Position numbers and translations under genes: made by a program
Part shown: positions 1-11,580 of the stretch, one piece after another
How positions within the stretch are numbered: the first letter of the stretch is position 1
How the letters are laid out: each line of letters begins with the position of its first letter
Assembly: GCF_000801105.2 (NCBI RefSeq)
Contig: NC_079511.1
Location: forward strand, 21,599,792-21,663,791
Direction: 5' to 3'
DNA from: Raphanus sativus
Taxonomy: Eukaryota; Streptophyta; Magnoliopsida; Brassicales; Brassicaceae
Length of the DNA: 64,000 bases
Notes under the pieces: generated by a model
The model's database searches: none
Seen by the model: only the letters and a program-made list of their open reading frames with translations
Told to the model about the DNA's origin: nothing

Positions 1-597
1 TTGAAAAAAACAATTGTTTATTTTTATTTTTACCAAGAATATCATTAACCTAAAAGTCATTTTAGACATATTGTTAGTCAACTATAAAGTTTGACTAACA
101 ATAAGAATAAAATCATATTTTCAACGAAAGTTTATGATTAAAATGATTTGTTAATAAAAGTCGAGTGTTTCTTGCTTATGAAAAAAGTGGGTGATTTATT
201 TCAATAAAATTGAAAGTTGATGATTTAAATGACATTTTCTCGATATAAATTATACCTAAAACACATCATTGTCTTTTTATTCCCTTCGAGAGAATTACAT
301 TTTAGGTATTGTTGGTAATTATTAAATAACTGAGAGTAAATAAAAGTGAAAAGATTACGAAGCAAAGAAAAGTGAGAATTATAATAAAAGAAAAAAAAAG
401 TGATTGGTAGTGGATTAGAGCAAATGAAATTAACTGAATAATAATAAAAGTCTAATATTTATTAACTTATAAACAATATAACAAATTTCATATTACATTA
501 AGTATTATATATACAATATTTTAAGCATATTATAATACATATATATATGAAAACTATGTTCACAATAAATAAATAGATATCAAATCTACAATAGATT
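1..597. other. AT-rich intergenic stretch, no gene seen
   Basis: Low-complexity A/T-rich sequence with no open frame of interest on either strand and no inverted or direct repeat that I could pair. It lies at the 3' side of the Harbinger-type pseudogene that follows and may include that element's non-coding end. Confidence 0.5.
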
Positions 598-1440
598 TAA
601 TGACGATGTCGAGAGCTATGTTGATTTGGGGTCCATATTTGTTCATCAATCTGATCATAGACTCTTTGCATATACGTCTCAGCTTCTGATTCTTCTTTAC
701 TTCTCAAAGTATTATTTTCATAATGCTCGTCATTCTTAATATTTTTTGCTTCTTCACCATCATTCTCGATATCAATGTTGTCAAAATAAAAATTTATAAA
801 ATTATGCTGATAATAAAATTATACAAGCCCGTCATAGCAAATATTACATTTTTCGCATGGCGATATCATACCTAAGAGATTCATTAAAAAATCTCCATTT
901 TTTTTCCAAATTCCAAATGGTTGTTTGATAACATAACATAGCAATGCATGACAACTATTATACATTTCTTTGGTGGTTATAGGTGGTTGACCATTATTGA
1001 ATTCTTGGAGATGTTATCTTGTGTTCTCGCCGAATTATTTTATATCCAGAATAGAACATAGTATTTATTTTCTAGAGATATATGAAATACTGAATCATTT
1101 ATCTCGTATTGCAGTCACCAGCACTCGTGCATCATGGACAGATCCCGCCATTCCAACATAAAAAAATATGTGAAATGCCTGTCATAATCACATATTGCCA
1201 AATCATTAAGGCTAACAATTCCTTTTCTATTTATCAAACGGAAAATTTCTCGACTTGGTAAAACCATAACTGGTACATGAGTTCCATTAAGAGAAAAAAC
1301 AAACCCATGAAAATAACTGTATTTTGCATCCCTCTGAAAACGGTCGGAGATGTTTTTAAGTTTTGGGATGCTCGTGGCCGTACATAATCTAGAGCCATTT
1401 TATCCATTGAATAAACATCATGAAACATCATGAAATCTCC
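598..1440 (-). pseudogene. Decayed PIF/Harbinger transposase (HARBI1-like)
   Basis: Read on the minus strand, the frame pieces FSLNGTHVPVMVLPSREI, LNDLAICDYDRHFTYF and GSVHDARVLVTAIRD follow one another. These match the DDE nuclease core of PIF/Harbinger transposases: a normally Asp-containing GAIDGTH block, a conserved CDYD block and the GSVHDARVL block. The reading frame is broken by several frameshifts and stops, and the first catalytic Asp has become Asn in LNGTH. The last piece ends in an acidic, Ser-rich tail with a stop at 598-600. The copy is dead. Harbinger elements normally carry a second Myb/SANT-like gene, and a candidate lies directly upstream. Confidence 0.8.
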
Positions 1441-1830
1441 CACCCATCTGAGCCTTATGAGCAGGCTGTGTTGATGATGAACCACCTAAAGATGACCTGT
1501 TAGTCATGTATGAAGAATGTCGATTTACTTCACTTGCATAACGAATAGGTGATCACGAAAGTTTTCATGCTTCTTCATCAGATGCACTTAGATTAATATT
1601 AACATAAGGGTATGTGGTTTGGCCATATTCCTCTATTCCACATATATGAATATCATCATTGGTTATTTCTTCCATTTCTATGTGTTAGAAATGAATTCCA
1701 AGAATGTATGGTGAATAGTGATCATCTTTTCCACATCATGTTCACCATATATTGGGTCAAGCAAATCTTTGAATGGAAGAGGATTGTTTTGCAAGACTAT
1801 ACTACATTTATGATTACGTAGAGTAATTTA
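1441..1830 (-). pseudogene. Myb/SANT-like companion ORF remnant of Harbinger element
   Basis: On the minus strand a broken frame reads NPLPFKDLLDPIYGEHD and continues into a Ser/Gln-rich segment (NRSSLGGSSSTQPAHKAQ) that abuts the transposase pseudogene. Plant PIF/Harbinger elements pair a transposase with a Myb/SANT-domain protein needed for transposition. The order and style here fit the C-terminal half of such a protein, but the trihelix core itself is not recognisable. Stops interrupt the frame at several points. The assignment rests mainly on position and composition; a fragment of an unrelated nuclear protein is possible. Confidence 0.4.
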
Positions 1831-2189
1831 CTGGAAAAAAATTGACACAAACATATTAATTAATAACTATATATATTTATTAGTGATAAATATTTTGATA
1901 TTAATACAAAATTTAAAAATTGTGAAATTACCACAAATTGATTCTCCCACCATGATCCTAACATATTAATTTTTCCTGCTATTCGATCAATATCTACTCA
2001 TGTATGCCGATTTAGTATGTTGTTTTAGTGCCAAAACCTTCTTAAATAATCAATTTGCCTTTCATCTTCAGATTCACTTAAGTAACTCTCCAATGAATTC
2101 ATAAAATTTGTCTTCTATTTTTTTCGCTAGGACCTGATGTTATTCTAATTGTATAGTTCTCTGCTTCTAATTCAGTGATTATAGGTTCA
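1831..2189 (-). other. AT-rich LINE 3' flank with an unidentified decayed coding piece
   Basis: Just beyond the LINE RNase-H tail, a minus-strand frame with stops reads about as SEDERQIDYLRRFWH, NNILNRHT and VDIDRIAGKINMLGSWW. It looks like former protein-coding sequence, possibly belonging to the neighbouring Harbinger element, but I do not recognise the family. Confidence 0.3.
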
Positions 2190-4160
2190 AGCATAATTTG
2201 AGTAGTTTTTTTGGTAGCTTTACATCCATATGAACGACAAATTATTGTTGTATCCTAGCACTGCGTGCAAGGCTTTCTGCCCTTGAGTTCATCGTTTTTG
2301 GTATATGGAGGAGCTTGGACGAGTTGAAACTTCCTTTCAGGATCTTGATATCTCTAAATAACTTGCAAAATCTGGTCATTCTTCTGATTCCGAAACCATC
2401 TTCACCTATTGTGAACAATTTGTTGCAAATTTGACCTGAAATTGATGTAAATGAGTGCCTCCATTTCCGAGGGTGTAGGGAGCTCGAGTATTTCTTGCCC
2501 CCAACAAGCCATCAAAATCATCTAAAGTGCCATACTAACCTTGTACCGAATGTAGATCCTTATCCCTCCATGAGCCATTAGTGAAACACCATCTGACATG
2601 TATATAAGGTAAGATTATAACCTCATTTTACCTACTTTGAGCCTTTGTGTAATTGTGGTTTGTGCCTCAACCCAAAGTAATGATTCCATTTCTGCCAGTT
2701 TGAGAGTGTCTTTGGGATCAATGTCTATGTTGCTAAAAACTTTGTTATTTCTACCTTTCCAGATATACCAAAAAATCCATTCAAAGTGATGATTAACTCT
2801 CCAAAACAGATGGTCCATATTAGTGAAGAGTGATTGGGTTGAGCAGATATCTGGATTCGATGGAACCTGTGATAGTTCTCACACTTGGATCATTGATGGA
2901 CATTCAAAGAACACATGGTTCATTGATTCCTCCGGTTCTCCACATCGAGCATAACATGTATCACCTTGAATTCCTCTATTACTTAATTTTTTTCTTGACC
3001 GCTATACACCCATATACTATTTGCCATAAGAAATTTTTAATCTTCAGTAGCATCATATTTTTCCTTAAGAGCATCAACCGTAGGTCCATATAATACTGGT
3101 GATTTTTTTATGTCAGGATATACACGCTCCACTTGGTATCCATATTGCACTGTATATATCTCATTATTCGTAAATTGCCAGTCAGCTGAGTTTGACTCAA
3201 CAGTATGCTCTGAATAATCTGCAACTCGTGAGGGTCCACAAGAGACTGAAGTGCCTGTAAATTACATGTGTGCGATGTCACATTGATGAGTGAATCCACT
3301 GTAAGTTTCGGAAAAAGTTTTGTTGGTTACTATTTGCTGGTCTCAGGCGAGTGGTTGAGAGCAAATAATCGTTTCATACTGAGATAGATGATCATTATCC
3401 CACACTTTTGATTAGTTCTTTGCTAACCAGAGATCTAGCCGAAATAATATTTTGCGAACCATAGGATGGTGAGTATGATCTGATCGGTTCCAAAGGTGAT
3501 GCATTCCTGAAATACCTTCCTTTAAAAACTCCAGAAAATAAAGTATTCAGATTTTCAAACAAATGCTATAACTCCTTTGCAAATATAACCGTTTTGAAAT
3601 CCGTGATGTCTTTAAAACCTAAGCCACCTTCGTCCTTGAGGCTGCATAATTTATCCCATAATTTTCAATTATGCCTTTCTTACTTCCTTCTGGACTCCAC
3701 AAAAACTTTGCTACTACACTCGTCCATATCTTCGTTAATGTCTCTGCCCTCTGGTAGAGGATAACAAGACATGACATGATTTGGCAAGGCTGTTACCACT
3801 AGTTTGATAATCACTTTCTTTCCCCCTTTAGTATTGAAATTCCATTCATTAACTCGATTGTTCAGACGCTCCTGAATAATTCCAAATATTTGTGTTTTCG
3901 AACCTCTCAAGCTTTCTGGTATGCCCAAATACGATACTATCCCACCTTTCCAGAGATGTCTCTTAATTCTTGTCTACTAGATTCATCTATCTTATGTCTA
4001 AATTGAATAGAAGATTTTTCAAAATTTATCAGTTATCCCGAGAATACCTCATTTTCCTTTAGAATACTAAGAATGGTTTGATATTCCTCACTGTACTTTG
4101 CAGAAAAAAAACTATCATCTACAAAAAGAAAAATTTGAGTAGTTCTCGGCATCCATTTAT
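2190..4160 (-). pseudogene. Decayed LINE (non-LTR retrotransposon) reverse transcriptase
   Basis: On the minus strand the pieces run in the order expected of a plant L1-type ORF2. First comes the RT catalytic block (QIFLFVDDSFFSAKYSEEY, a variant of the F/Y-x-D-D box). Next is the post-RT segment (GIPESLRGSKTQIF, GGKKVIIKLVVTALP, HVMSCYPLPEG). The zinc-finger-like RT C-terminal region follows with FWYIWKGRNNKVFSNIDID and LAEMESLLWVEAQ. Last is an RNase-H-like tail (ILKGSFNSSKLLHIPKTMNS, then FVVHMDVKLP). The endonuclease domain and the 5' two thirds are absent, as is usual for 5'-truncated LINEs. Many frameshifts and stops show it is inactive. Confidence 0.8.
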
Positions 4161-4370
4161 GCTTTTAACAGAATTATAATTAAATTTAAAAGTTAGCACA
4201 AACAATATAATTAAAAAATAATTTAAATTATTTTTTAGACCGTCAGCGCTTGTTCATTCTCCATGATTTGATGATTTTCCAAGGCCATTTCTCGAACTAC
4301 TATCACAAGTTAATAATCCAGCACGAGCACGGCCTCTACTACCACTTAAATCTCTAATTTGTGATATGTT

Positions 4371-4552
4371 TTTTTTTAATTATACAGAGGTATCATGGCC
4401 CCACAGAAGTGGTCCAGACTAGTCACGTGTTGCCACATGTCGGTCCTCTGTCTCTGGCGATGCCAAAATGTTAATTCTCCAGTGGCCGGGATTCGAACTC
4501 AGGTGACGGTACTCACAGCTGTAAGCCCTTTACCACTAGGCTAGAAGCCCCG
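4371..4552 (-). mobile_element. tRNA-derived SINE with perfect 14-bp target-site duplication
   Basis: Read on the minus strand it starts with a tRNA-like head. An A-box-like TAGCCTAGTGG and a B-box GAGTTCGAATCCC give an internal RNA polymerase III promoter. A tRNA-unrelated body follows, ending in an A-rich tail (the T run at about 4371-4378 on the plus strand). The flanks repeat ATTTGTGATATGTT exactly at 4357-4370 and 4553-4566, which is the target-site duplication left by LINE-driven retroposition. Two related copies on the same strand lie at 32.1 and 33.8 kb. SINEs have no protein and borrow LINE machinery. Confidence 0.9.
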
Positions 4553-4566
4553 ATTTGTGATATGTT

Positions 4567-5160
4567 ATTTATCAGTTATAGTAAAATAAAATAAAAAATA
4601 AAATAAAAATAAAAAATTGATTTGGGTTTAGTTTTTAGTAATAAACAAAAACAACTAAAAATGTACAAATAACTTGGGTTTACTTTTCAATAACTAAAAA
4701 ACAAAAATATATTTGTTTATTTAATTTTTAAAATATGTATAAATTTAGTATATATACATTGTATATTAGAGAATTTTGCACTCTGTATAAACAAATAATA
4801 TTTGTAACCATGGAAAGTTGAATTATTGAAAAAAATTAGGACCGAATTGTCCCTAAATTTTAGAACTGAAACCTAAAAAAACTAATCAAATAAGTTTAAA
4901 TTAAACATAAATAAATTACAATTTAACATGTTAGATACAATTTACACAAAACAACATATTAGACCCAAAATCTTTATATATAAAGACATATTCTTTCACT
5001 CCTGGGCGTGACACATGGAATCCATGTCATAAAGTCGTGCTCTGTAATGATGACACTTGTCCCGAAGACTAAAACGCAACACTTCATTAATTGGAAATCT
5101 GATGGGCTTTGTGCAACAATTCATGGAATCTATTGGGCCTTGTAATTAATATGTGTGTGT
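4567..5160. other. AT-rich spacer
   Basis: A- and T-rich sequence with short AAATA-type runs and no supported gene. At about 4980-5030 the base composition becomes more balanced, which marks the start of the gene-fragment mosaic that follows. Confidence 0.4.
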
Positions 5161-6310
5161 TAATGTTATTGGGCTTTCGTCTGTATGGTTTGTTTGGTCC
5201 ACAAGCAAGCAAGCGCTAACTCTAGTCTAAACAAGAAACAAGCCTGTCTCGCCTTTATCTTCTTCCTAATTAACATTTTAGGGATCATTGGGTTTTCAAA
5301 GTTCCAATCATGTATTACCAAAAATGGCAGATCTGAGATGGTGTGAGATCTTTTCCAAGCTCTAGACCTCACATAGAATTCACGATTTGATATTGATATA
5401 TAACTTCTCTTTAACTCACCAAAATCTAAGAGTTTACGCCTGTGATGGAAACAAAAGGGATACAATCATACAACATAAGATCACAACAACACAATAACAC
5501 CGGAAGTTTTGAGATCAAAACACTAACAGATTTGCTCCACAAGTACTGCACAGCCTGCGAGCTTTCACCTGGTATGGAATCTTTTGTTAAATTTTATGTA
5601 ACTTAACAGCAGCTTCGTGTTTTTGGTTCCCCAGATCAGGAACTGGGATTTATCTGACAATCTTGAAAATGTGTAACTCAAAGGGAGATCATTCTCTCCG
5701 GTTGCATCCATTTGAAGCGAACAGATTTCTGAAGAACCATTTTACCACCAAATCCCATAGACCTCAAGATCGTGGCTCTAGAGTTGTTGTTGAAACTGAG
5801 ATATCTTTGGATTTTTTCACTCTTTGTCATCACTAAGGTTATAGACTTAATCAGGAGTCTAGCAGCCTCCACGTCATCTTGCTCGGCGAAGGGATATTAG
5901 TATGATACCCCCATTCAACATACACCACTCGAAATAGAGACCCTGACCTGAAGTGAAACATCAAGAATGTGTTATGTCTGACTCATACATGTTTGTATAT
6001 ATATACAGAAACAAAAAAAAAGCATGAAAATAAACTACAAATAAAGGAAAAAGCGCAGTTTCACACACAACTTCTGAACAATAAATTCATCCAAAGAACA
6101 AATTAGATTGAAAAAAAAATCAGAACTTCTCAGATCAAACAGAGCAACCCACTGAGAAGACTTAGTCGTGGTGAAGATGAATAAGTACATTGAATATATC
6201 ACAAGAAATATATTTACAACACTTACAACTGAATTTTCCCTTTTGTTGAGACTGGATTTGTAGACAAAGTTTGGAAAAGCACAGACTGCATTGGAGGCTC
6301 CGCACGACAT
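5160..6310 (-). other. Unidentified exon-like pieces downstream of the PheRS fragment
   Basis: Two minus-strand stretches look like former exons. One (about 6210-6330) encodes SCGASNAVCAFPNFVYKSSL, followed by a possible GTAAGT splice donor. The other (about 5678-5895) encodes a run that includes EQDDVEAARLLIKS and SRATILRSMGFGGKMVLQ and ends at a stop. An open frame at 5166-5465 adds a Lys/Arg-rich peptide that I cannot place. I do not recognise any of the three. Their position directly after the PheRS breakpoint, with more even base composition than the flanks, suggests captured or rearranged gene pieces rather than a working gene. Confidence 0.35.
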
Positions 6311-6394
6311 GAATTGTAGCTCTGGCGGTAATGTACTTATTAGATACTCATCTAATTGGAATCGAAGTAGTGGTAGATAGCATTTTTTATGATC

Positions 6395-6811
6395 CCAATA
6401 GGATGCTTATCCCTTCTGTGTAACTGCATCCCTAGTTTAGAGAAGATGGAGCCTGGCACAATGTTTGTAGGATCATCCTCTCTCACCACATCTGCAAAAC
6501 AAAACAAAAAGGTTTAACATTGGTTCCAACTAAACCCAATCCAATTATGATTCTGTAAATCAGAAGTACGAACCGTTTCTAGGGATAGTGACGCCACCGA
6601 TATCAACAGCGGAGATGATGGGGAAGCGGCACTTCTTCGTTTTGGGGAGAGTTGGAGAGTATAGAGCGGTGGAGGAGAAGGAAGAAGCGAAGGAAAAGCG
6701 TTTGAGTCCGTTGCTAGAGAGAAGAGCGACGGAAGCTCGGGTGAAGAGGGTGGTCTGAGCTGAGAAAATGGTCATGGCGTCACGAGCAGCTCGGAGATGA
6801 GTAAAACCCAT
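6395..6811 (-). pseudogene. 5' fragment of organellar phenylalanyl-tRNA synthetase gene
   Basis: The minus strand encodes an organelle-targeting-type N-terminus (MTIFSAQTTLFTRASVALLS, then Ser-rich sequence and SAVDIGGVTIPRN). A ~86-bp GT-AG intron follows (about 6482-6567). The second piece reads VVREDDPTNIVPGSIF, SKLGMQLHRRDKHPIG and NAIYHYFDSN. This matches the start of plant mitochondrial/plastid PheRS (Arabidopsis At3g58140), which charges tRNA-Phe in organelles. Similarity stops abruptly after FDSN, where TAG follows, so catalytic motifs 1-3 and the anticodon-binding domain are missing. The retained intron and upstream leader show a DNA-level copy, not a retrocopy. A longer in-frame start (MGFTHLRAARDA) exists 12 codons upstream. 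Confidence 0.8.
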
Positions 6812-6839
6812 CCTTTAGTGATGTCAAACATAGTGGAAC

Positions 6840-7975
6840 GGGATCAGAGCGGGACGCTAAAGTTCGATGGGATTTGAAGATGATTCATAATTATCAATAA
6901 TGAGCAAAATTAATTGGAGAAGGTAGAATAGCAACAGGTAATTAAGAATGAGAAATCGGATTTTAGCAAAAAAAAAGAATGAGAAATAGGAAAGGTCATT
7001 AAACGGAAGAATGATATCGCCAGTTCGTTACACTGAAAAAAGGCTGACATGGCACAATATAATAGTGTGATTGGTCTGAATTTCCTTGCTTACGTGGACA
7101 GTCTCAATGCTCTAGTTTAAGAGTTTTTAGAGCATAATTATCGCAACGTCTCAGCTCGTGTTTAAGGGTAGTGGAACCCACAAAAACAGCAGGACCGAGG
7201 AAGAATGTCGTTATATAAGAAACGTCCCAGCTCGTCCTTCATCTTCCGCCCTTTTGATATCTCTTTCGTCCTTAGCTTTTTTATTTTATGGACTTAAAAT
7301 TGTTCTTGCGATAATGTTGTCCTTAGTATAGTAATGATTATAGACACTTATCTATATATTTCACCTAATCCACAACATATTATATCACGAGCGATCTTAT
7401 TACCAGTAAGGTTAGATTTATTCTTATTTTCCTCATTTTTGACAGCATAGTTCTTTCGGAGCACAATTGGAAACCCATGCAACTCTATGTTTAAAATGTC
7501 AGCAATATAGCCCTTCATTAGCAACTGGCACTAGCTCTTTTAGTGTAGTGAATGAGCAAAAATGTCAATGTAGAAATTTCTGTTTCAATCTTTTGTGGGG
7601 ACAAAGAAAATGGTTGTTTCACGTGAAACTGATTCGTGTCTTTTACACTGACGTTAGCTTTAACACGTGTCATCTAATCCTTTCTCTTCTATTCCACCGC
7701 CAAATGATCCACCAATCTTGTTGCGTCTGTTATTTTCCTACTGATTTTGTGAACAGTTTCGTTTAAAAGGTTGATATTTTAAAATAGAACACGTACTATT
7801 TGCACAAGAAAAAAAGAACACATACTATACCGTTGACAAAAAAAAAGAAAACATACAAAATGCTTGCTTAAAGAAATAATGCTTGCTTTGTAAAATTCTT
7901 TTATCAATTATGTTAAAAATATATACTATATTGTAACTGGTCAACAATAAAATAGGATCTCCGGAGAATTAGCCG
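6840..7975. other. Leader of PheRS fragment and intergenic sequence
   Basis: About 6840-7010 is probably promoter/leader copied with the PheRS fragment. The rest up to the glutamine synthetase promoter contains small low-complexity runs and a hairpin-like stretch near 7100-7140 (TTTAAGAGTTTTTAGAGC). No gene is supported. An 99-codon open frame at 7467-7766 has no family resemblance and no flanking gene structure, and I leave it uncalled. Confidence 0.4.
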
Positions 7976-7977
7976 TT

Positions 7978-7990
7978 TCTATATATAAAG
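7978..7990 (+). promoter_or_regulatory. TATA box of glutamine synthetase gene
   Basis: TCTATATATAAAG lies about 95-105 bp upstream of the chosen start codon at 8083, the spacing expected for a TATA box plus a 60-70 nt leader. The sequence between is purine-rich (AAAGCAGAGAGAGCC) and then pyrimidine-rich (ATCATCTTCTTTTTC), as in many plant 5' leaders. Confidence 0.6.
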
Positions 7991-8082
7991 TGAGTGAGTA
8001 AAGCAGAGAGAGCCAATGTTCACCACAGCCTGGTTATTATAACTCGATCATCTTCTTTTTCAGCTCGATGGAAAGAGAAAAA

Positions 8083-8985
8083 ATGTCTCCACTCTCAGAT
8101 CTCCTTAACCTCAATCTCGACACCAAGCAAATCATCGCTGAATACATATGGTTCGATCATTTTCTCTGATCATGTCACTTTTTTGTGTTTTCTTAATCTC
8201 TTAATTGCTATGCCCAGTTTTGGCCACGAACACTGATGCATCTCATCTTGAATTCTCGATCTTACTGCACACGTATGTTCTTGCATGGTTCTGTTAACAA
8301 CATAAAGTTTTTAATCTTGTCTTCTTGAAAACAGGATAGGTGGGTCTGGAATGGACATTAGAAGCAAAGGCAGAGTAAGAAAACTAATACTATTACACTA
8401 TTTTCTCTTTTATTTTAACTCTATAATCAAAAACTATACTTTTCTTTAATACAGACGTTACCAGGACCAGTAAGTGATCCATCAAAGCTTCCGAAATGGA
8501 ACTACGATGGATCCAGCACCAATCAAGCCGCCGGAGATGACAGTGAAGTCATTCTATAGTAATCTTCTTCACATAACTTTTTTAAGTATAATGAATTAAA
8601 ACTTATTATTATTATATATTATGGTTGTTTAATGTTACTTTTGAAATGTTACTAAAAAGTCCTCAGGCCATTTTTAAAGACCCATTCAGGAAAGGGAATA
8701 ACATTCTCGTAAGCTCATCTGATTTTCTTTAGGAAAAGCTAAAGATACATCTGATTATTTTTTTAGTTGGAGGTTTGATAAATTCAAAATTTCTTGAATA
8801 TTATAATTAAATCAGGTGATGTGTGATGCCTACACACCGAAAGGAGATCCAATCCCGACCAACAATAGGCACAAAGCCGTGAAAATCTTCGATCATCCCA
8901 ATGTGAAGGCTGAAGAGCCTTGGTAAGATCATTCCAAATTTCATTTTGATTCTTGATTGGAGCAGATTTGGTTTAGGACAAATTC

Positions 8986-9049
<64 letters not shown>

Positions 9050-10636
9050 CTACAAAAATTGTTTTCTTTGAAAATTATGGTTGACTCAGTTGGGTTCGAT
9101 CGGTATGACTAATATCGGGTTAAAACATTTGATAACCGATCGGTTTAGGCATTTTAAAAGCGTGACAAATACCTTCTAAACCAACTATACAATAACAATA
9201 TTGTAATAATAAATAATATAGAGTTGATTATTCATAAATTATAATAGTTAATATATTATAATATATAATCTTATGAAAATAAAATAGTTTAAATTAATAT
9301 ATAATGTTATGAAAATAAAATAATTTAAACTTTATCATTTGTGAATAATAATATTTAATATAAAACATTTCATATATTCAATATATTGTTATAAATGTCT
9401 AAACAGCCTATATCCGTTTAATTTAATCCGTGTTGAGTCACCTCACGTCCATTTAGCACTTACCACTTTAATCTTGAACACTGATTCCATTATAGTCCGG
9501 TTTGATATTTGGATGTTTATTTATTAGGTTTGGGATAGAGCAAGAATACACATTACTTAAGAAAGACGTCAAGTGGCCATTAGGTTGGCCCATTGGTGGC
9601 TTTCCTGGTCCTCAGGTACACTAATGCTTAACATTTCTCCATAAATAGTTCATAGACTAAACTCTTAATATGAAGAAAATGTTTCTGATATCGAATATCT
9701 CTCCTTTTTTTTGTGTGTGTCTTTGATGAAAAAAGGGACCGTACTATTGTGCGGTGGGTGCAGACAAAGCCTTTGGTCGTGACATTGTGGATGGTCACTA
9801 CAAAGCTTGTCTTTACGCTGGTTTAAGCATAGGTGGTGCCAATGGTGAAGTTATGCCTGGACAGTGGGAGTTTCAGATCAGCCCTACTGTTGGTATTGGT
9901 GCAGGTGATCAGTTATGGGTTGCTCGCTACATACTCGAGGTGAAATAAAAACGATAAACATAAGCATTTTTGTTTCTTTGTACTAAGTAGCATTGTTTTG
10001 TATTTCTATCTTATGAATCATTTTGTGTTTATTTTGGCAGAGGATTACTGAGATATGCGGCGTGATTGTCTCATTTGATCCCAAACCAATCGAGGTGTGA
10101 TATTTTATGGATCATCATCAAGACTCTTTTGTAGTTATCACAGATTTTTTTTGTTTTGAGTTGAGGTTGTTATCTATGGCGGTTTGTATAATCATTAGGG
10201 TGATTGGAACGGAGCAGCTGCTCATACAAACTTCAGTACAAAATCAATGAGGAAAGAAGGAGGATTAGACTTGATCAAGAAAGCAATAGGGAAGCTTGAA
10301 GTAAAGCATAAACAACACATTGCTGCTTATGGTGAAGGTAATGAGAGGCGTCTCACTGGGAAGCATGAAACCGCAGACATCAACAAGTTCTCTTGGGTAT
10401 GGGATATCGAATAAAATCAAATATATAGTTTTGGACTAGCGATGTTCTATGCAAGCTTTCTTGATGTGATTTGGTTTTGTTGGGGGTAGGGAGTGGCGGA
10501 TCGTGGAGCATCAGTGAGGGTGGGAAGAGATACAGAGAAGGAAGGGAAAGGTTATTTTGAAGATCGAAGGCCTTCGTCTAATATGGATCCTTATCTTGTT
10601 ACGTCCATGATAGCTGAAACCACCATCCTCGGCTAA
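8083..10636 (+). CDS. GLN1;5: Cytosolic glutamine synthetase (GS1), GLN1;5-like, 10 exons
   Basis: Joins glutamate and ammonium into glutamine with ATP in the cytosol, the main entry of ammonium into amino acids. Exons: 8083-8150, 8335-8374, 8455-8558, 8660-8708, 8816-8922, 9528-9615, 9736-9939, 10041-10094, 10199-10396, 10490-10636. Joined they give 352 residues, close to the family's ~355. All introns are GT-AG and no frame break is seen. Visible motifs are WNYDGSS (residues 51-57), the nucleotide-site block [15 protein letters not shown] and [11 protein letters not shown] (286-296). There is no transit peptide, so this is GS1 and not plastid GS2. An in-frame ATG five codons upstream (8068) would add MEREK; 8083 (MSPLSDLL) matches the usual GS1 N-terminus. 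The GLN1;5 identity rests on synteny with the At1g48470 block. Intron 5 is enlarged by a (TA)n run. Confidence 0.95.
8989..9043. repeat. (TA)n microsatellite in glutamine synthetase intron 5
   Basis: An uninterrupted alternating T/A run of about 54 bases inside the 605-bp fifth intron, much the longest intron of the gene. The rest of the intron to about 9430 is also unusually A/T-rich. Such runs change length easily, so this is a likely polymorphic marker inside an otherwise conserved gene. Confidence 0.85.
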
Positions 10637-11017
10637 GTTTTCTTTTGAAGTTGTTGCATATGTTCTTTTGTTTCTTCATGTTTCGGTTAATTTCGGTTTG
10701 AGACTCTTTTTTTTTATTGCTAATAATTCATAGGATGGTCTTGATCCTATTGTTTGTTTATCCTGGTTCAGCTGTTAGTCTTGAGGTAATTCACTTGGAG
10801 AGATTAGTGTTAAGGAAAATTGAATTGGGAAAATAAGGGTTTTTAGTTCTTACTTCTTTTCTTTTTTTTTTTTACTTTTATTTCATTGCCAACTACCGTT
10901 ACATGCTTTGCCATGGCATAAGCCATACAGTTTTAAGATTTGCGGAAATAAACTGATCAGAAATGAAACATCTGAACATTTGCTTTGATCTGCATAAGAA
11001 GAGGTTTGACGTCGGTT

Positions 11018-11341
11018 CTACCTAGGTCTTCCCCGGTTCCCCCGTCCTCGATTTCCTCGCCCGCGAGATGTGGATTGCATTTGCCATTCCATAGCTTTCG
11101 CTGACGGTTTAACAGGCCTTTCTCGAAGAAGTCTTTTCCCTTGAGGTGTCAGAACATCTATTGGATCAGAACACTCGTCCAAATCCATTTGATCTTCTTC
11201 TTCCCCTTCATAAGAGATTAAAGATGCAAATTTATTTGAGCCCAGATCAATTTCGCCTCTCCTGATATCTTCCTTGAAGACCACAGTTGATGTTTGATTG
11301 ACTGGAAACTCATTGTTTTTCTTTGTTGGTGCAGCCTTCAT
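11018..11341 (-). pseudogene. C-terminal fragment of zinc-knuckle/DUF4283-type retroelement protein
   Basis: A 107-codon minus-strand frame contains FASLISYEGEEEDQMDLDE, LTPQGKRLLRERPVKPSAK and an Arg/Gly tail with repeated RGRGNRG. I recognise this layout as the C-terminus of the many Brassicaceae DUF4283/zinc-knuckle proteins, most of them ORF1-like remnants of LINEs, with a basic RNA-binding-type tail. The N-terminal RNA-binding and CX2CX4HX4C parts are absent. It ends at a stop only ~380 bp past the glutamine synthetase stop, on the opposite strand. It is probably a transposon scrap, not a host gene. The attribution is from memory of the family. Confidence 0.55.
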
Positions 11342-11580
11342 TGTTTTTAGTTCTTACTTGTTAAAGCATACTCTTAATTAATTTTCTGAGCAGGTCTATG
11401 TATTAAGTTGGTACGTCCAACCTTATGCAAATACTTCAAATATATTATCAGACTTATGATCCAAGTAAGGTTCATTCCTACTACAGACGGAGTAGTGATC
11501 TTGAATTAAATGAAATTGAATAAAAATTCGGGTATTGAGATCAGAAGGAATATATCCAGTGAGACATTTGAGACAGAGGC

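Noticed and set aside
4371..4552. Possible functional tRNA gene on the minus strand (A and B boxes present)
   Set aside because: The tRNA-like head cannot fold into a full cloverleaf, it is followed by a SINE body and A tail, and it is flanked by a target-site duplication.
7467..7766. 99-codon plus-strand open frame upstream of glutamine synthetase
   Set aside because: No domain, no conserved residues and no transcript structure; consistent with chance.
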